64,000 nt of DNA from Microbacterium sp. 1S1 (GTDB lineage Bacteria; Actinomycetota; Actinomycetes; Actinomycetales; Microbacteriaceae): positions 2,790,001 to 2,854,000 of the forward strand of contig NZ_CP043430.1 of NCBI RefSeq assembly GCF_008271365.1, given 5' to 3'. The position numbers were made by a program, and so were the translations under genes. This document shows positions 26,749 to 35,497 of the stretch, one piece after another (position 1 is the stretch's first letter; each line of letters begins with the position of its first letter). The notes beneath the pieces were generated by a model, which had not been told where the DNA came from, searched no databases, and saw nothing but the letters and a program-made list of their open reading frames with translations.

Positions 26749-29301
26749 GGATGCGAATGCCCAAGACGTCTCCGATTGATTCCAATCAGCTTTGGCAGAC
26801 TCGACGAGTTCTCGGGCTAGCGATGCCACGACGGGTGAACGGCGGAAGGGCAGAGAGGCCAGCGCTTCGCCCGTCATATTGATTGTCGGAGAGGTCGCAG
26901 CCAGGATGGTGATCGCGAACGGGGAGTTGCAAACGCCGAGGGCTGACATGCGGTCCTCGTGGGAGTCGAAGTACAGGCACTTGCTGGCGGAATCGATGAC
27001 AAATCCAGCTGGATAGAACCTGAATGACGGTGTCGAGGACGTGATCTTCCCCACCGAAATCGACGGCTGAAAGTAGCACTTCTCACTGCGAATCTGCTTG
27101 GAGTATGAGACCTTCATCTTCTCGATAATGAACCTCTTCATGTCCGCGCCATCGTCTCGCCAATTGATCACGATGTCGGTGTTGCCATACCAGAGACGGT
27201 ACGGTCCGCCGGAGTTCAAGGGAAACCAAGTGGCACCGCTGTTCGCCGCGTAGTCACGCGACGGAGCGTCGAGGGAACATTTCGAGAGACCGACTTCCCA
27301 CCACTGCCGCTTGAACCTGGCATTGTCTGTTGAGGTCAGCCCCTCACGGGGTTGCGTAATCTCTCCCAGAAGTTTGTTTGCGCTGAAGGCGCCTAACACT
27401 CTTTCACTGAGCCAGTAGACGATCGGCGAGCCAGGAATCGCCAGGAAGTCTGCGTCCGACGCGAGATGGAAACCCGCGTCCTTAGACCGGAGCTCAAGGG
27501 CCGTGCTCAGTGCGGTAGCCTTCTCCGATTCGGAGGTCCCATTCACGAGACGGATGAAGGTGCCCGCGCGCGTGCGGTCAGTACCGCGGGCTTCTGGCGG
27601 TACGTTCGTCATGGTGAACGCGGTCGAAGAGACGACATCGCCCCCGATCGAATCAAAGGCGCGAGCGCCAAGGTGCAGCATCGAGGTGATCCGCTGCTTG
27701 GTGAGGAGTGAGGCGCGGAGCTTCTCGTACGAGCTGAGGAACATCCAGGACTGCATCGTGATCATGGCTACGGTTCCTCGAGGTCCGGCGAGGTTCGTGC
27801 AGCGCTCGATGAAGCTCGCGAACAGGTCGGACTTCGAATCGGGGTACCTGTCCTTCATGAACTGTGAAAGGAGGCCGTTCATCTGCTTGCTGCCCATGTA
27901 CGGTGGGTTCGCGATCACCACCGCGTACTTTGCAGAGAGCACCTCAACTTGCCGCACGAGCTTCCGTGCACGCCCTACGGCATCTGCGAACAGCAAGGAG
28001 TCAGCCTCGTCGAAATGCTCGAGTGAGTCAGCCACGGCACTCAACGGGCCCAGATCAGGCTGAATCAGCGATCCGAAGGTATCGGCATGCTCGAACTGAT
28101 TCCAGAACACCTCATCTGCCGACTCGTGGACCACGTCAGCAGTAAGTAGCTGGATCTCATCGACGCCAAATCTGATTGGCTCGATCACGCAGATCGACGG
28201 CTTGACATCACGAGCAAGGAATCGGCGGTCCTTCGCACGCGCCTTCATGGTGAGCGCGAACGCTGCGAGCGCACCGGCGCGTGGGTCGATCTCGGTGCCA
28301 TGAATATTGTGCGTGAGGATCAGACTCGGGATCTCAGAGGGTGCATAACCTTCCTCCTCATAGATCGCGTAGAGGAGATCGAAAGCGTAGGTGAGCATGT
28401 GGCCCGATCCGCAGGCTGGGTCAATCACGCTCAACTCTTCGGGCCCGGAGAGAACCAGAAAATCAGTCTCCTCGTCAACGGGCTCGATGTAGTAGTCCAT
28501 GCTGTCGAGGAGCCGGGACGCCGGCCTATTGAGCATCCACAGCCTGCCGACCGAGTTCTCGACGAGGTAGCGGACGATCCAGTGCGGGGTGAAGAGCTGT
28601 GTGGCGGCGGGGATTTCGTCGGCCCCCGCCTTCTTGTTCTTCTTGAACCCGGCGAAGACTTCATCTTTCCGCTCGGAGATGTAGAACTGGTAGAGCCAGC
28701 CGATGACCTCTACGTCGTCGCAGACCCCCTCGGTGAGCACGTTGCGGGCGCGGGCCACGATGCCGCCGTCAGTGAGCAAGCCCGCGGGGACGAGCAGTTC
28801 GGTGTAGTCACCCTCGCGTTCGAACATGAACGGCATCGATTTGTGCCAGTACCGGCAGTACTCGGTGAGTAGCAGTGCGTATGCTTCGCCCTCCGCATCG
28901 GTGCTGCGGCGAGTGCCGTCAAGTAGACCAAGAATGGCGTCACGCGTGGCTGAGCTCGTCACGATATCGGCATCGATATCGCCGCGCTTCGCGTTGGCGA
29001 GGATCTCAGGTTGGCCGTGCACCTGGCCGTGAGCGGGCGAGACGACTCCGGCACCCGTATAACCCTTAGCGTCCATAAATCGCAGGGCGATGAGTCGGTT
29101 GAACCAGGTGTAGGCGACCTTGTCGATCACGTGTTCGTGGCTGTGCGCGGCGATCTCGCTTTCGAGGCGGCGCACCGTGTCTGCTCGCTCAGTTCGCGCC
29201 ACGGACCCGGGGGCGAGCACAGCCGACGCTTGCGCAGAGACCGCAGCGATCAGTTCGCGGCGTGCGGTCTTTGCGAAACTCTCGAGGGGTTTCGTGTCCA
29301 T
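26710..29301 (-). CDS. pglX: BREX adenine methyltransferase PglX, N-terminal and specificity part
   Basis: 863 aa from ATG 29301, which follows AAGGAACAAGGC; upstream in-frame codons lie within brxC. The protein is the N6-adenine methyltransferase of type 1 BREX, marking host DNA at a non-palindromic site. The SAM motif DPACGSG is at residues 294-300 and catalytic NPPY at 465-468. Residues about 477-634 are the segment duplicated in the silent cassette, and about 635-863 the target-recognition region (RQWWEVGLSKCSLDAPSRD ... SETSWAFASNPL). It stops eleven residues later, about 320 residues short of a normal PglX. The missing C-terminus is encoded at 23061-24035. Function then requires complementation by the detached domain, or DNA rearrangement. 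Confidence 0.93.
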   Translation of the reverse strand: MDTKPLESFAKTARRELIAAVSAQASAVLAPGSVARTERADTVRRLESEIAAHSHEHVIDKVAYTWFNRLIALRFMDAKGYTGAGVVSPAHGQVHGQPEILANAKRGDIDADIVTSSATRDAILGLLDGTRRSTDAEGEAYALLLTEYCRYWHKSMPFMFEREGDYTELLVPAGLLTDGGIVARARNVLTEGVCDDVEVIGWLYQFYISERKDEVFAGFKKNKKAGADEIPAATQLFTPHWIVRYLVENSVGRLWMLNRPASRLLDSMDYYIEPVDEETDFLVLSGPEELSVIDPACGSGHMLTYAFDLLYAIYEEEGYAPSEIPSLILTHNIHGTEIDPRAGALAAFALTMKARAKDRRFLARDVKPSICVIEPIRFGVDEIQLLTADVVHESADEVFWNQFEHADTFGSLIQPDLGPLSAVADSLEHFDEADSLLFADAVGRARKLVRQVEVLSAKYAVVIANPPYMGSKQMNGLLSQFMKDRYPDSKSDLFASFIERCTNLAGPRGTVAMITMQSWMFLSSYEKLRASLLTKQRITSMLHLGARAFDSIGGDVVSSTAFTMTNVPPEARGTDRTRAGTFIRLVNGTSESEKATALSTALELRSKDAGFHLASDADFLAIPGSPIVYWLSERVLGAFSANKLLGEITQPREGLTSTDNARFKRQWWEVGLSKCSLDAPSRDYAANSGATWFPLNSGGPYRLWYGNTDIVINWRDDGADMKRFIIEKMKVSYSKQIRSEKCYFQPSISVGKITSSTPSFRFYPAGFVIDSASKCLYFDSHEDRMSALGVCNSPFAITILAATSPTINMTGEALASLPFRRSPVVASLARELVESAKADWNQSETSWAFASNPLVTAFRTSAL
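27402..27874 (-). repeat. Right arm of the 473-bp inverted repeat (inside pglX)
   Basis: Partner of 25597-26069. The 1,332-bp segment between the arms (26070-27401) holds the two specificity regions tail to tail, so inversion exchanges them cleanly. Confidence 0.93.
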
Positions 29302-29311
29302 GCCTTGTTCC

Positions 29312-32300
29312 TTAGAGAGTAATGCGCTTGTTTTCGTGGATCGTGTCGACGAGCAGCGAGCGGAGTTCACCGAGGTACGCGTCGATGTCGTCCTCGGTTT
29401 CGAGCAGCCCACCGGCCATCGGGAGTGCGAGCTTCTTGATCGAGACGCTCTGCCTCAACGATTTCTTCGAGTGGATCGGACCCGTCGGTGTCGACTCAAT
29501 ATCGCTATCGATCGAGGGATCCGAGACAGGCTGCGGCGGCCTGGCCGATTCCAGCTCGTCGAGGATGGCCGGGTAAGTCGTGTCAGCGAACTGCGCCGCG
29601 AGATTGCGTATCGCGGGGATCTGCGTCTCCTGCTGCACTCGTGCCAATGCAGCCTCGGCCCTACGCGTCACAGATCCGCGGGCGGCCTCGGTCGCGGCGC
29701 CAAATGCTGCACTGACCGGTACCTGCTTCCAGTAGTCGTTGATCGCTCCGATGGCAGCGTCGCGTTCCGCGGCAACGATGACGCTCAGCTGCGCTTGTAA
29801 ATCAGCGACCGCGTTCCCGAGCTGCGTCGTCCGGTTTCCTCGGAAGATCTGCGAATCCTCAAGTGCAATCTCGACTCCGTCGGACACGCTCGCACCCAGG
29901 AACGCGAGGTTCGTACGGTTGAGCTGCATGAACTTTGTCGCGCTGTCGTAAATGCTGCGCTGACTGCCATTGAGGAACGCCTTGATCGGATCGATCACGT
30001 TGTCCTTCGCATCCAGGAGTTCGTCCGCGGTGGAACCAGCCTCGTTGAAATGCTCCAGGAACCAGTCCGCGTTGTTTGCTGTCAGTTCACCCAGCAGTTG
30101 GATCGGTTGGTCCAGTTGGTCGATGAACGGGTAAGTGGCCGCACCTGACCGCAGCGCCTTCAGCTCGAGGAGCTTCGCTTCAAGGTGTTCCTTCCCGACA
30201 CGGCCGAGTTCAGCCGCATCTTTCGTGAGGCTCCCGTCGTCGGTGAAGTCGATGACGAACTTGCGGAAGGCGTTCACGATCTTCTGGTCGTAGACCCGCT
30301 GTGGAGCGACGACGAGGTTGGGATATCGCTGCGTGTTGCGCAGCGCCCCGGTGATCTCGGTGCGAGCGAGTGTCTTGCCGTCGATCTGCAGCTCAATCTT
30401 CGACTGTCCCGCGAGGTAGGCCACCACCGCGGCGATCGACCATTGGTCCCAGCCAAACGGCTTGGCAGCGTAGCGGTCGACTAGCTGCTTCATCGTGACC
30501 ATCTCATGCCGCTTGCCACGCATCTCCAGGTGCCCAAGAACATCCTCCGAAGGCACCTCCAGGATGCTGAGGCTTTCATCGAACATCCCGTCTATCGGGT
30601 TTACCAGCCCGTTGAGACTCTGCTCACTGAAAGTCTTGCCACCTAGCATGCTCAGGTTGGTGTACGTGGCAGCGATGACCTTCGCGAAGCCTTCGTTGAT
30701 TCGGGTCTGTGCATCGCTCGTGGTGACGTCAATCACCGCGGCGTTGTGAATCAGCGTCGCACTGCCGACAGCGGTTCGGAGACGTTCGACGATCTCTTTC
30801 TCGCGCTCGGCGTTCTGAGTTCCCTTCTCGGCGAGGATGCGGGTTTCGATCGCGGTCCGACTCGATCCCTGCGCACGCTTGACGTACTTCTCAGTCTTCA
30901 GCAACAGGCGAAGATCAGCGAGGATCCGGTTCGCCTCGGACGAGAGAACAACCCGCAATTCATCGAGACCCGCGCTGTGCGCCTTTATCTGGTCCAGACT
31001 GAACTCGGTCTCCGGACTAGTGAAGTGCAGCGACAGCTCGTGCTGCTTGCCATACGGGGTGCCATCGAGCTTGTAGCCGAACGGGAAGTTCTGGCCATTC
31101 TTCGCGACCGTCTTCGTCGTCTTCACGACCGACTCAGCGAGAAGCTTGTTGAGCTTCGCGGAGACCTCGGCGGTGTCGATGTCGACGTCCTTGATCTCCT
31201 GCTCAATCTTCTGCTCTTCGTTGGTCAGATAGTCGTACAGGTCGCCATTGCGCTGAATGTAGGTCTGCGCCTCGAGCGCGTTGAGGGCTTCGCTGACATC
31301 CCTGCCGAGCTGGATGAGGTCCGTACCGAAACGGTCGTAGACCAGGACGGTGAGGTTGCGGGCCGTGGCTTTGAAGCTGTCGACGTACTTGACCAAGAAC
31401 AGCGCCTTCAAGAGGCGCACCGCGAGCGAACTGAGTTTGCCGCTGCCTGCCGCGCTCTCGGCGTTGATGATCGCCCGCTGATTTGCGGATTTCAGCGAGG
31501 CACGGATGCCCTCGAACATCTGGTCGAAAGTTGCCAAGGATCCGAGTGGCCGATCGGCGAGGTGGGTCGCGACCTGCTGCACGACGCCGAGCATCGACCG
31601 CTCACCGACGGAGCTATTTCGTCCTTCGAAGATGTTGTGATCGCTGATGCCCTCGATCGCGGCTTGGAAGAGGGGGAACTGATACGTGACGAACGGGTAC
31701 GTACCGACAAAGTGCGACTCGTCGCGGTAGTTCGAGTAATGGCGACCCTCGACGAAATCGAATAGTGTCTTGAAATTCGCGTGCTCCGCGTCGTACACGG
31801 CGGCGACCTCACCAGCGGCGGCATCCGTCTTCGCGAGAAGGCGCTTTCGAATCACCTCTTCGACGTCCTGGCTGGTTAGCTTGAGCCGGTTTTTGAAGCG
31901 GGCCTGGATCTTGGAGAAGTCACTCGCCTGCTGCTTGGTTCGGTCGCCGCCGACCTTCTCCATGTCTTCCTGCGAGGTGACGAAGATCCACGCCCGACCG
32001 TTGCACTTCGTGGCAAGTGACTCGGCGATGGTCTGCAGGTTCAGCATGAGCTGCGTATTCGTGCCGATGAACTGGCCGACCTCGTCGACGAAGAAGTTCA
32101 GGCGGAAGCCTGCCGGCTGCGCCTCAAGCCATGCGGCCACCTCTTCGGCGAAGTCTTCGATCGATACCGAGTAGTTGGCGCTGTACTGACGGATGATACC
32201 CGGGCTCTCCGCGCCGTTCACCTCAGCGAACGCCCGGTCTATGTTCCCTGCTTCGAGGGCCGCCTGTTCGCGGCCCCGCGCCCATTCGATTCCCGCAGCG

Positions 32301-32860
32301 CGTGCGAACGCCGCTTTGAAAGCGTCATACTGGCCCCGCGAATCAAGGTCCCGCTCAAAACGAGCGATGTGGCCCTGGTTACCGTAGTACCCACGCGCCT
32401 CGTCGAAGATCTTCACAAACACCTTCAGCAGAGCGTCATTCTGATCCTTGGAGATCAGGGTTGCCTTCTGATCGATGTTGAACAGGAGGCTGCGTGACTG
32501 GATCCGATCGGCCTTCTCGATCAACGCAGGCAGGAACGCGTCGTCCGCCTTGGAGCGGAACTGCTCTGACACGAGGGCGCGCGGGTAGTCATGGCCTTCG
32601 ATGTCGCCAAGCAGGTGCGCCAGCATCTTCAGCAGGTGCGACTTTCCGGATCCGAAGAAGCCCGAGATCCATACGCCGTTGGCATTCGTGTAATTGGTGT
32701 ACGCCTCGAGCACATGCTCAAGCCCCTTGGCGGCTTCGTTCGTGAGGACGTACTCCTCGACCTCCGTCGCCAGATGTGAGGTGTCATCCGCCTTGATGAC
32801 ACCCTCGATCGGACGGCCGATCGGCTTCGCGAAGATCTCATCGATCATCGTTGCGCTCAT
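29312..32860 (-). CDS. brxC: BREX P-loop ATPase BrxC
   Basis: 1,182-aa ATPase of type 1 BREX, typical length. Walker A GFFGSGKSHLLKML is at residues 67-80. ATEVEEYVLTNEAAKGLEHV precedes it, and RAWIFVTSQEDMEKVGGDRT is the sensor-like region. The C-terminal half contains coiled-coil-like stretches (LTNEEQKIEQEIKDVDIDTA) and ends QSVSIKKLALPMAGGLLETE, a typical BrxC tail. It is required for both defence and methylation in studied systems. It overlaps brxB by 4 bp (ATGA) and ends 10 bp before pglX. Intact. Confidence 0.94.
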   Translation of the reverse strand: MSATMIDEIFAKPIGRPIEGVIKADDTSHLATEVEEYVLTNEAAKGLEHVLEAYTNYTNANGVWISGFFGSGKSHLLKMLAHLLGDIEGHDYPRALVSEQFRSKADDAFLPALIEKADRIQSRSLLFNIDQKATLISKDQNDALLKVFVKIFDEARGYYGNQGHIARFERDLDSRGQYDAFKAAFARAAGIEWARGREQAALEAGNIDRAFAEVNGAESPGIIRQYSANYSVSIEDFAEEVAAWLEAQPAGFRLNFFVDEVGQFIGTNTQLMLNLQTIAESLATKCNGRAWIFVTSQEDMEKVGGDRTKQQASDFSKIQARFKNRLKLTSQDVEEVIRKRLLAKTDAAAGEVAAVYDAEHANFKTLFDFVEGRHYSNYRDESHFVGTYPFVTYQFPLFQAAIEGISDHNIFEGRNSSVGERSMLGVVQQVATHLADRPLGSLATFDQMFEGIRASLKSANQRAIINAESAAGSGKLSSLAVRLLKALFLVKYVDSFKATARNLTVLVYDRFGTDLIQLGRDVSEALNALEAQTYIQRNGDLYDYLTNEEQKIEQEIKDVDIDTAEVSAKLNKLLAESVVKTTKTVAKNGQNFPFGYKLDGTPYGKQHELSLHFTSPETEFSLDQIKAHSAGLDELRVVLSSEANRILADLRLLLKTEKYVKRAQGSSRTAIETRILAEKGTQNAEREKEIVERLRTAVGSATLIHNAAVIDVTTSDAQTRINEGFAKVIAATYTNLSMLGGKTFSEQSLNGLVNPIDGMFDESLSILEVPSEDVLGHLEMRGKRHEMVTMKQLVDRYAAKPFGWDQWSIAAVVAYLAGQSKIELQIDGKTLARTEITGALRNTQRYPNLVVAPQRVYDQKIVNAFRKFVIDFTDDGSLTKDAAELGRVGKEHLEAKLLELKALRSGAATYPFIDQLDQPIQLLGELTANNADWFLEHFNEAGSTADELLDAKDNVIDPIKAFLNGSQRSIYDSATKFMQLNRTNLAFLGASVSDGVEIALEDSQIFRGNRTTQLGNAVADLQAQLSVIVAAERDAAIGAINDYWKQVPVSAAFGAATEAARGSVTRRAEAALARVQQETQIPAIRNLAAQFADTTYPAILDELESARPPQPVSDPSIDSDIESTPTGPIHSKKSLRQSVSIKKLALPMAGGLLETEDDIDAYLGELRSLLVDTIHENKRITL

Positions 32861-33465
32861 GCTTCTTGCTCCAGGATGTCTTTGGCGCGGTAGTAACTGT
32901 CGCTAGCGCTGAGATTCAGCGCGCGCAATTGATGGCCAGCCGTCTGTGTGAACTCGTACGTACCGGGGAACCACGCAAGCATCGGACGTCCCACCACAAC
33001 GCTCTGCAGGTTCTCCAGCACCGTGTGGGTGCGGATGAAGGGGAAGACTTCTCCAAGCCCGGTGAGGAAGACGATGTCGCTCGACTGGTTCTGTAAGCGG
33101 CCGCGGATGGCTGGCGCGATGTGATCGTGCGGGTCGAGCATCCCCTGCAAGACCTCGCGGAACTCGCTCTTGTCCATCGTCGGCTCCAGCTCGACGACTC
33201 GCTCCCAGACCCCTCGCTCGGTGAGGAGCTCAACAGCGAGATCGTATAAGTCGATCTGAGCGACAGTGAGTCCATCGTCACTCTGGAGCTTCGTTCGTAC
33301 CCGGTCCCGCATGCTCTCCACGTCGTGCGTCCATGAGGGTGGGAAATGGTAAATGAAGAAGGGGACTTCTTTCGAAAGCCCCTCCATCTTCAGGAATCGC
33401 TTGCTGCGGAGCACGTCGTAGACGTGCCTCTCGTCGCTCGGTACGCTGCGCTTCGTCTGTGTCAT
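32857..33465 (-). CDS. brxB: BREX protein BrxB (DUF1788)
   Basis: 202 aa. DUF1788 features include VPFFIYHFPPSWTHDVESMR, VAQIDLYDLAVELLTERGVW, IVFLTGLGEVFPFIRTHTVL and PMLAWFPGTYEF. The biochemical function is unknown; it is a core type 1 BREX gene. ATG 33465 and its stop overlap brxA and brxC respectively by 4 bp. The ExxT/S-type AAA-like FLTGLGEVFPF region is intact. Confidence 0.92.
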   Translation of the reverse strand: MTQTKRSVPSDERHVYDVLRSKRFLKMEGLSKEVPFFIYHFPPSWTHDVESMRDRVRTKLQSDDGLTVAQIDLYDLAVELLTERGVWERVVELEPTMDKSEFREVLQGMLDPHDHIAPAIRGRLQNQSSDIVFLTGLGEVFPFIRTHTVLENLQSVVVGRPMLAWFPGTYEFTQTAGHQLRALNLSASDSYYRAKDILEQEA

Positions 33466-34145
33466 TGCTCTGCCCCTACGGATGTCGTCGTCGGGAAGAA
33501 ACGGACATCGCTCGGCGTGCGCCTGTTCAACGTCTCAATAACACGCTCCGACATCACTGCGGGAACGATGCTCCCTCTCTCCGAAAGCAGCCCGGCATCT
33601 TGCAGCATCCGGAACATGTTCTGACGCAACTTCATACTCGTCGATGGCTTCAGCTCATCCAGCTCGGGATGCCACAAGCTCTTGCCAACGAGGAAGCGAT
33701 CGAAGTCATCAGTGCTCAGGCTCGGCGCCATCAGCAGGAACCGTTCACGGACGACCTCTTCGGCGAACTCCGCGATAAGACGGTAGCGACGGCATGCTGC
33801 AGCCCACATCAGGATCTGCTGCTCACTCGGGCCGGCGTCAGCGAGGAGATTGATCTCGGCGTCTGTCAGCATGCTAAGCCGCTGGACGGTCTCGCGGATC
33901 ACCCGCACGCTCGAGGAGGATGTGCGCGCCTGCAGAACGTTTCGCTCGACGGCGATCTTTCGCACGTCGTTCCAGTCGCGCTCCACGAGATAGAGCGATG
34001 TGAGCAAAGTCGCCTCACGCAACAGGAGGCCACCGCTCGTGAACGACAGCGCATAGCGCTCATGTGAGTCAGCGAACACACGACCTCCTCTCGAATTGGG
34101 CAGTGGATCAACGTACAAGGGACCACCGACATCGCTGCGGTCCAC
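33462..34145 (-). CDS. brxA: BREX protein BrxA (DUF1819)
   Basis: Up to 227 aa. DUF1819 hallmarks: RYALSFTSGGLLLREATLL near the N-terminus, IRETVQRLSMLTDAEINLLA and MWAAACRRYRLIAEFAEEVV. BrxA is a small helical DNA-binding protein of type 1 BREX. The start is uncertain: GTG 34145 has no clear ribosome-binding site, while GTG 34079 begins closer to where the family usually starts, with GGAGG only 2 bp before it. Follows the HTH gene and overlaps brxB (ATGA). Confidence 0.92.
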   Translation of the reverse strand: MDRSDVGGPLYVDPLPNSRGGRVFADSHERYALSFTSGGLLLREATLLTSLYLVERDWNDVRKIAVERNVLQARTSSSSVRVIRETVQRLSMLTDAEINLLADAGPSEQQILMWAAACRRYRLIAEFAEEVVRERFLLMAPSLSTDDFDRFLVGKSLWHPELDELKPSTSMKLRQNMFRMLQDAGLLSERGSIVPAVMSERVIETLNRRTPSDVRFFPTTTSVGAEQ

Positions 34146-34163
34146 TGAAGATTGAGGGGTTCG

Positions 34164-34361
34164 TCAAGGGGATTCTGCTTCATCGGGCGCGGCCGCTCCA
34201 CCGCGTCGCACCCAGTCGTCAACTTCGCTCGCCTGGAACTTCCAGAGGCGCCCAATCTTGTGGGCAGGCATGCTCTTATCGGCGATCCACGTGTACACGG
34301 TGTCCTTCGTGACCCCGAGATGAGAGGCGATGTCGTCGGCAGACAGCCACGGCTCGGTCAC
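34164..34361 (-). CDS. Excisionase-type helix-turn-helix protein heading the BREX operon
   Basis: 65 aa from GTG 34361, with GGGAGG about 7 bp upstream. MTEPWLSADDIASHLGVTKD and TVYTWIADKSMPAHKIGRLW form the MerR/excisionase-like winged helix (HTH_17). It sits 18 bp before brxA, so it is the first gene of the transcript. It could be a BREX transcriptional regulator or a recombination directionality factor for the recombinase; the sequence does not distinguish them. Confidence 0.85.
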   Translation of the reverse strand: MTEPWLSADDIASHLGVTKDTVYTWIADKSMPAHKIGRLWKFQASEVDDWVRRGGAAAPDEAESP

Positions 34362-34611
34362 TACGGTCCTCCCTTTCGATCTCAGCAGATCGACGTTCCC
34401 GATGATATCCGAGAAAGACCGGGTTAAGTAGGGTTCTTCCAGGTGTTGTCACCCGCGCGGACTGGCATGATGCCGACTCGGAGCACCACACCAGTACGCG
34501 CTCTTCGGACTCATGGTGAGTGTCAGGGCGAGTCCATAGCCAAGGGCCACCGGGGAGAGTCGGCGCTGTGGGGCACGTGGTGTTAGGGCGAATTCGTCCT
34601 ATACTCGGGCG
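34362..34611. promoter_or_regulatory. Divergent control region between BREX operon and XRE gene
   Basis: This 250-bp gap must hold the promoter of the whole BREX operon (leftward) and that of the XRE gene (rightward). For the XRE gene a TATACT -10 box is at 34600-34605, overlapped by a 16-bp palindrome AGGGCGAATTCGTCCT (34585-34600, one mismatched pair). For BREX I see no convincing -35/-10 pair. Confidence 0.5.
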
Positions 34612-35184
34612 ATGCTAATCGATCAGCTCCTCAGGCTTCGACATCGTCGAGGTCTCTCTGCGACGATCCTGGGCGCGCGCACGGGCATCGACGCGAGCGC
34701 GGTCTACGCATACGAGCATGGCCGTCGGGATCCCCGCGTATCGACAGCCGAGGCATGGGCGCGTGGGCTCGGAGCCCGGCTTATCGCGGTGGACACACAC
34801 GGCCGCGCAAGCGCGGCAGAGACTGCCGCCCGGATCCAGGACCACCTCAGGGTCGGCGACCGCAACGCCGCCGCACAGGCGCTCCTCCAATTTGCGAGCA
34901 CCCTCCAGGTCTGCGACGTCCTCGCCGTAGCTGCACTGACTGTCGACGAGCCGGAATCAAAGGAAGACGGATGGACATGGGCGATCGCCGGCCTCGTCGA
35001 GTATGTGACCGCGTGTCGTGGCATCCCCACGCCAGCCTGGGCAAGCCAAACCGCCGGGGATCCGACCGCCCGATGGAGCCCCTGGGCGACAGAACTGGCA
35101 GACCTCGTCGACCTCGACAAGGTACCCGAGCCGCTGCGCCGCCGAGGCGTTCTCATCGAAGCCGGCGAACTCGAGTCGGCATGA
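34612..35184 (+). CDS. XRE-family antitoxin-like regulator, orphan
   Basis: 190 aa, effectively leaderless (ATG 12 bp after the TATACT box). N-terminal HTH: LLRLRHRRGLSATILGARTG, then IDASAVYAYEHGRRDPRVST. The C-terminal part, with WATELADLVDLDKVPEPLRRR and a final GVLIEAGELESA, is like the XRE antitoxins that precede nucleotidyltransferase (AbiEii-type) toxins in actinobacteria. No toxin follows: after the stop only a short tandem repeat is seen before an opposite-strand gene. The palindrome over its promoter suggests autoregulation. Confidence 0.72.
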   Translation: MLIDQLLRLRHRRGLSATILGARTGIDASAVYAYEHGRRDPRVSTAEAWARGLGARLIAVDTHGRASAAETAARIQDHLRVGDRNAAAQALLQFASTLQVCDVLAVAALTVDEPESKEDGWTWAIAGLVEYVTACRGIPTPAWASQTAGDPTARWSPWATELADLVDLDKVPEPLRRRGVLIEAGELESA

Positions 35185-35221
35185 TTCGCCGGTAGCTCGA
35201 ATCGGCATGATTCGCGGTAGC
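35170..35221 (+). repeat. 26-bp tandem duplication at the XRE gene 3' end
   Basis: CTCGAGTCGGCATGATTCGC and the following CGGTAGC (35170-35196) are repeated as CTCGAATCGGCATGATTCGC and GGTAGC (35196-35221) with one substitution and one base fewer. The first copy contains the XRE stop codon, with ATG overlapping it where the partner toxin would start. Confidence 0.65.
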
Positions 35222-35260
35222 GATGAGCTGCGGTCTTTGCGGACGCCACGTCCGGCGGCA

Positions 35261-35497
35261 CTACCCGACGCTCTGGTCCTTGCTCAAGACGAACTCCCGG
35301 ACGGACGTAGCTGTCCACCGAAGATGCTTGCCGATCTTGATCGGGGCCGGCCCGGTATCAGCCTGACGCCACGCCTCGATCGTTCTGGGCGAGACGCCGA
35401 AGTACTCCGCCACGTCCTCCTTAGTCAGCAACGTCGGAAGATCAGCCGCCGCGAGCCGGTCGGTGCGGCCTGAATCGGACACATCATGCACAGTCAT
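35261..35497 (-). CDS. Excisionase-like helix-turn-helix protein near attR
   Basis: 78 aa. LLTKEDVAEYFGVSPRTIEA then WRQADTGPAPIKIGKHLRW is an HTH_17/Xis-type fold. It is 180 bp from attR, where an integrative element normally keeps xis and int. No integrase accompanies it. Likely role: recombination directionality factor or regulator. Confidence 0.82.
   Translation of the reverse strand: MTVHDVSDSGRTDRLAAADLPTLLTKEDVAEYFGVSPRTIEAWRQADTGPAPIKIGKHLRWTATSVREFVLSKDQSVG

Larger units (their letters stand above)
25597..26779 (+). pseudogene. Silent inverted PglX specificity cassette (TRD2)
   Basis: The + strand frame encodes the PglX segment after the NPPY motif (LSQFMKDRYPDSKSDLF to SPIVYWLSE, identical to the expressed gene). 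It then has a divergent target-recognition region: SENVRSAFRNGTALGEIAEP ... RQWWEVSRKRTAYE, ending SETSWNFEGNPL and a short tail to TGA 26779. It lacks the N-terminal methyltransferase domain, a start with a ribosome-binding site and any promoter I can see; the open frame upstream of 25597 is unrelated. It is a donor cassette: inversion between the 473-bp arms would place it in frame behind the expressed N-terminus. Confidence 0.88.

Noticed and set aside
26870..27086. Small ORFs inside the pglX specificity region
   Set aside because: Shadows of pglX in other frames with no start signals.
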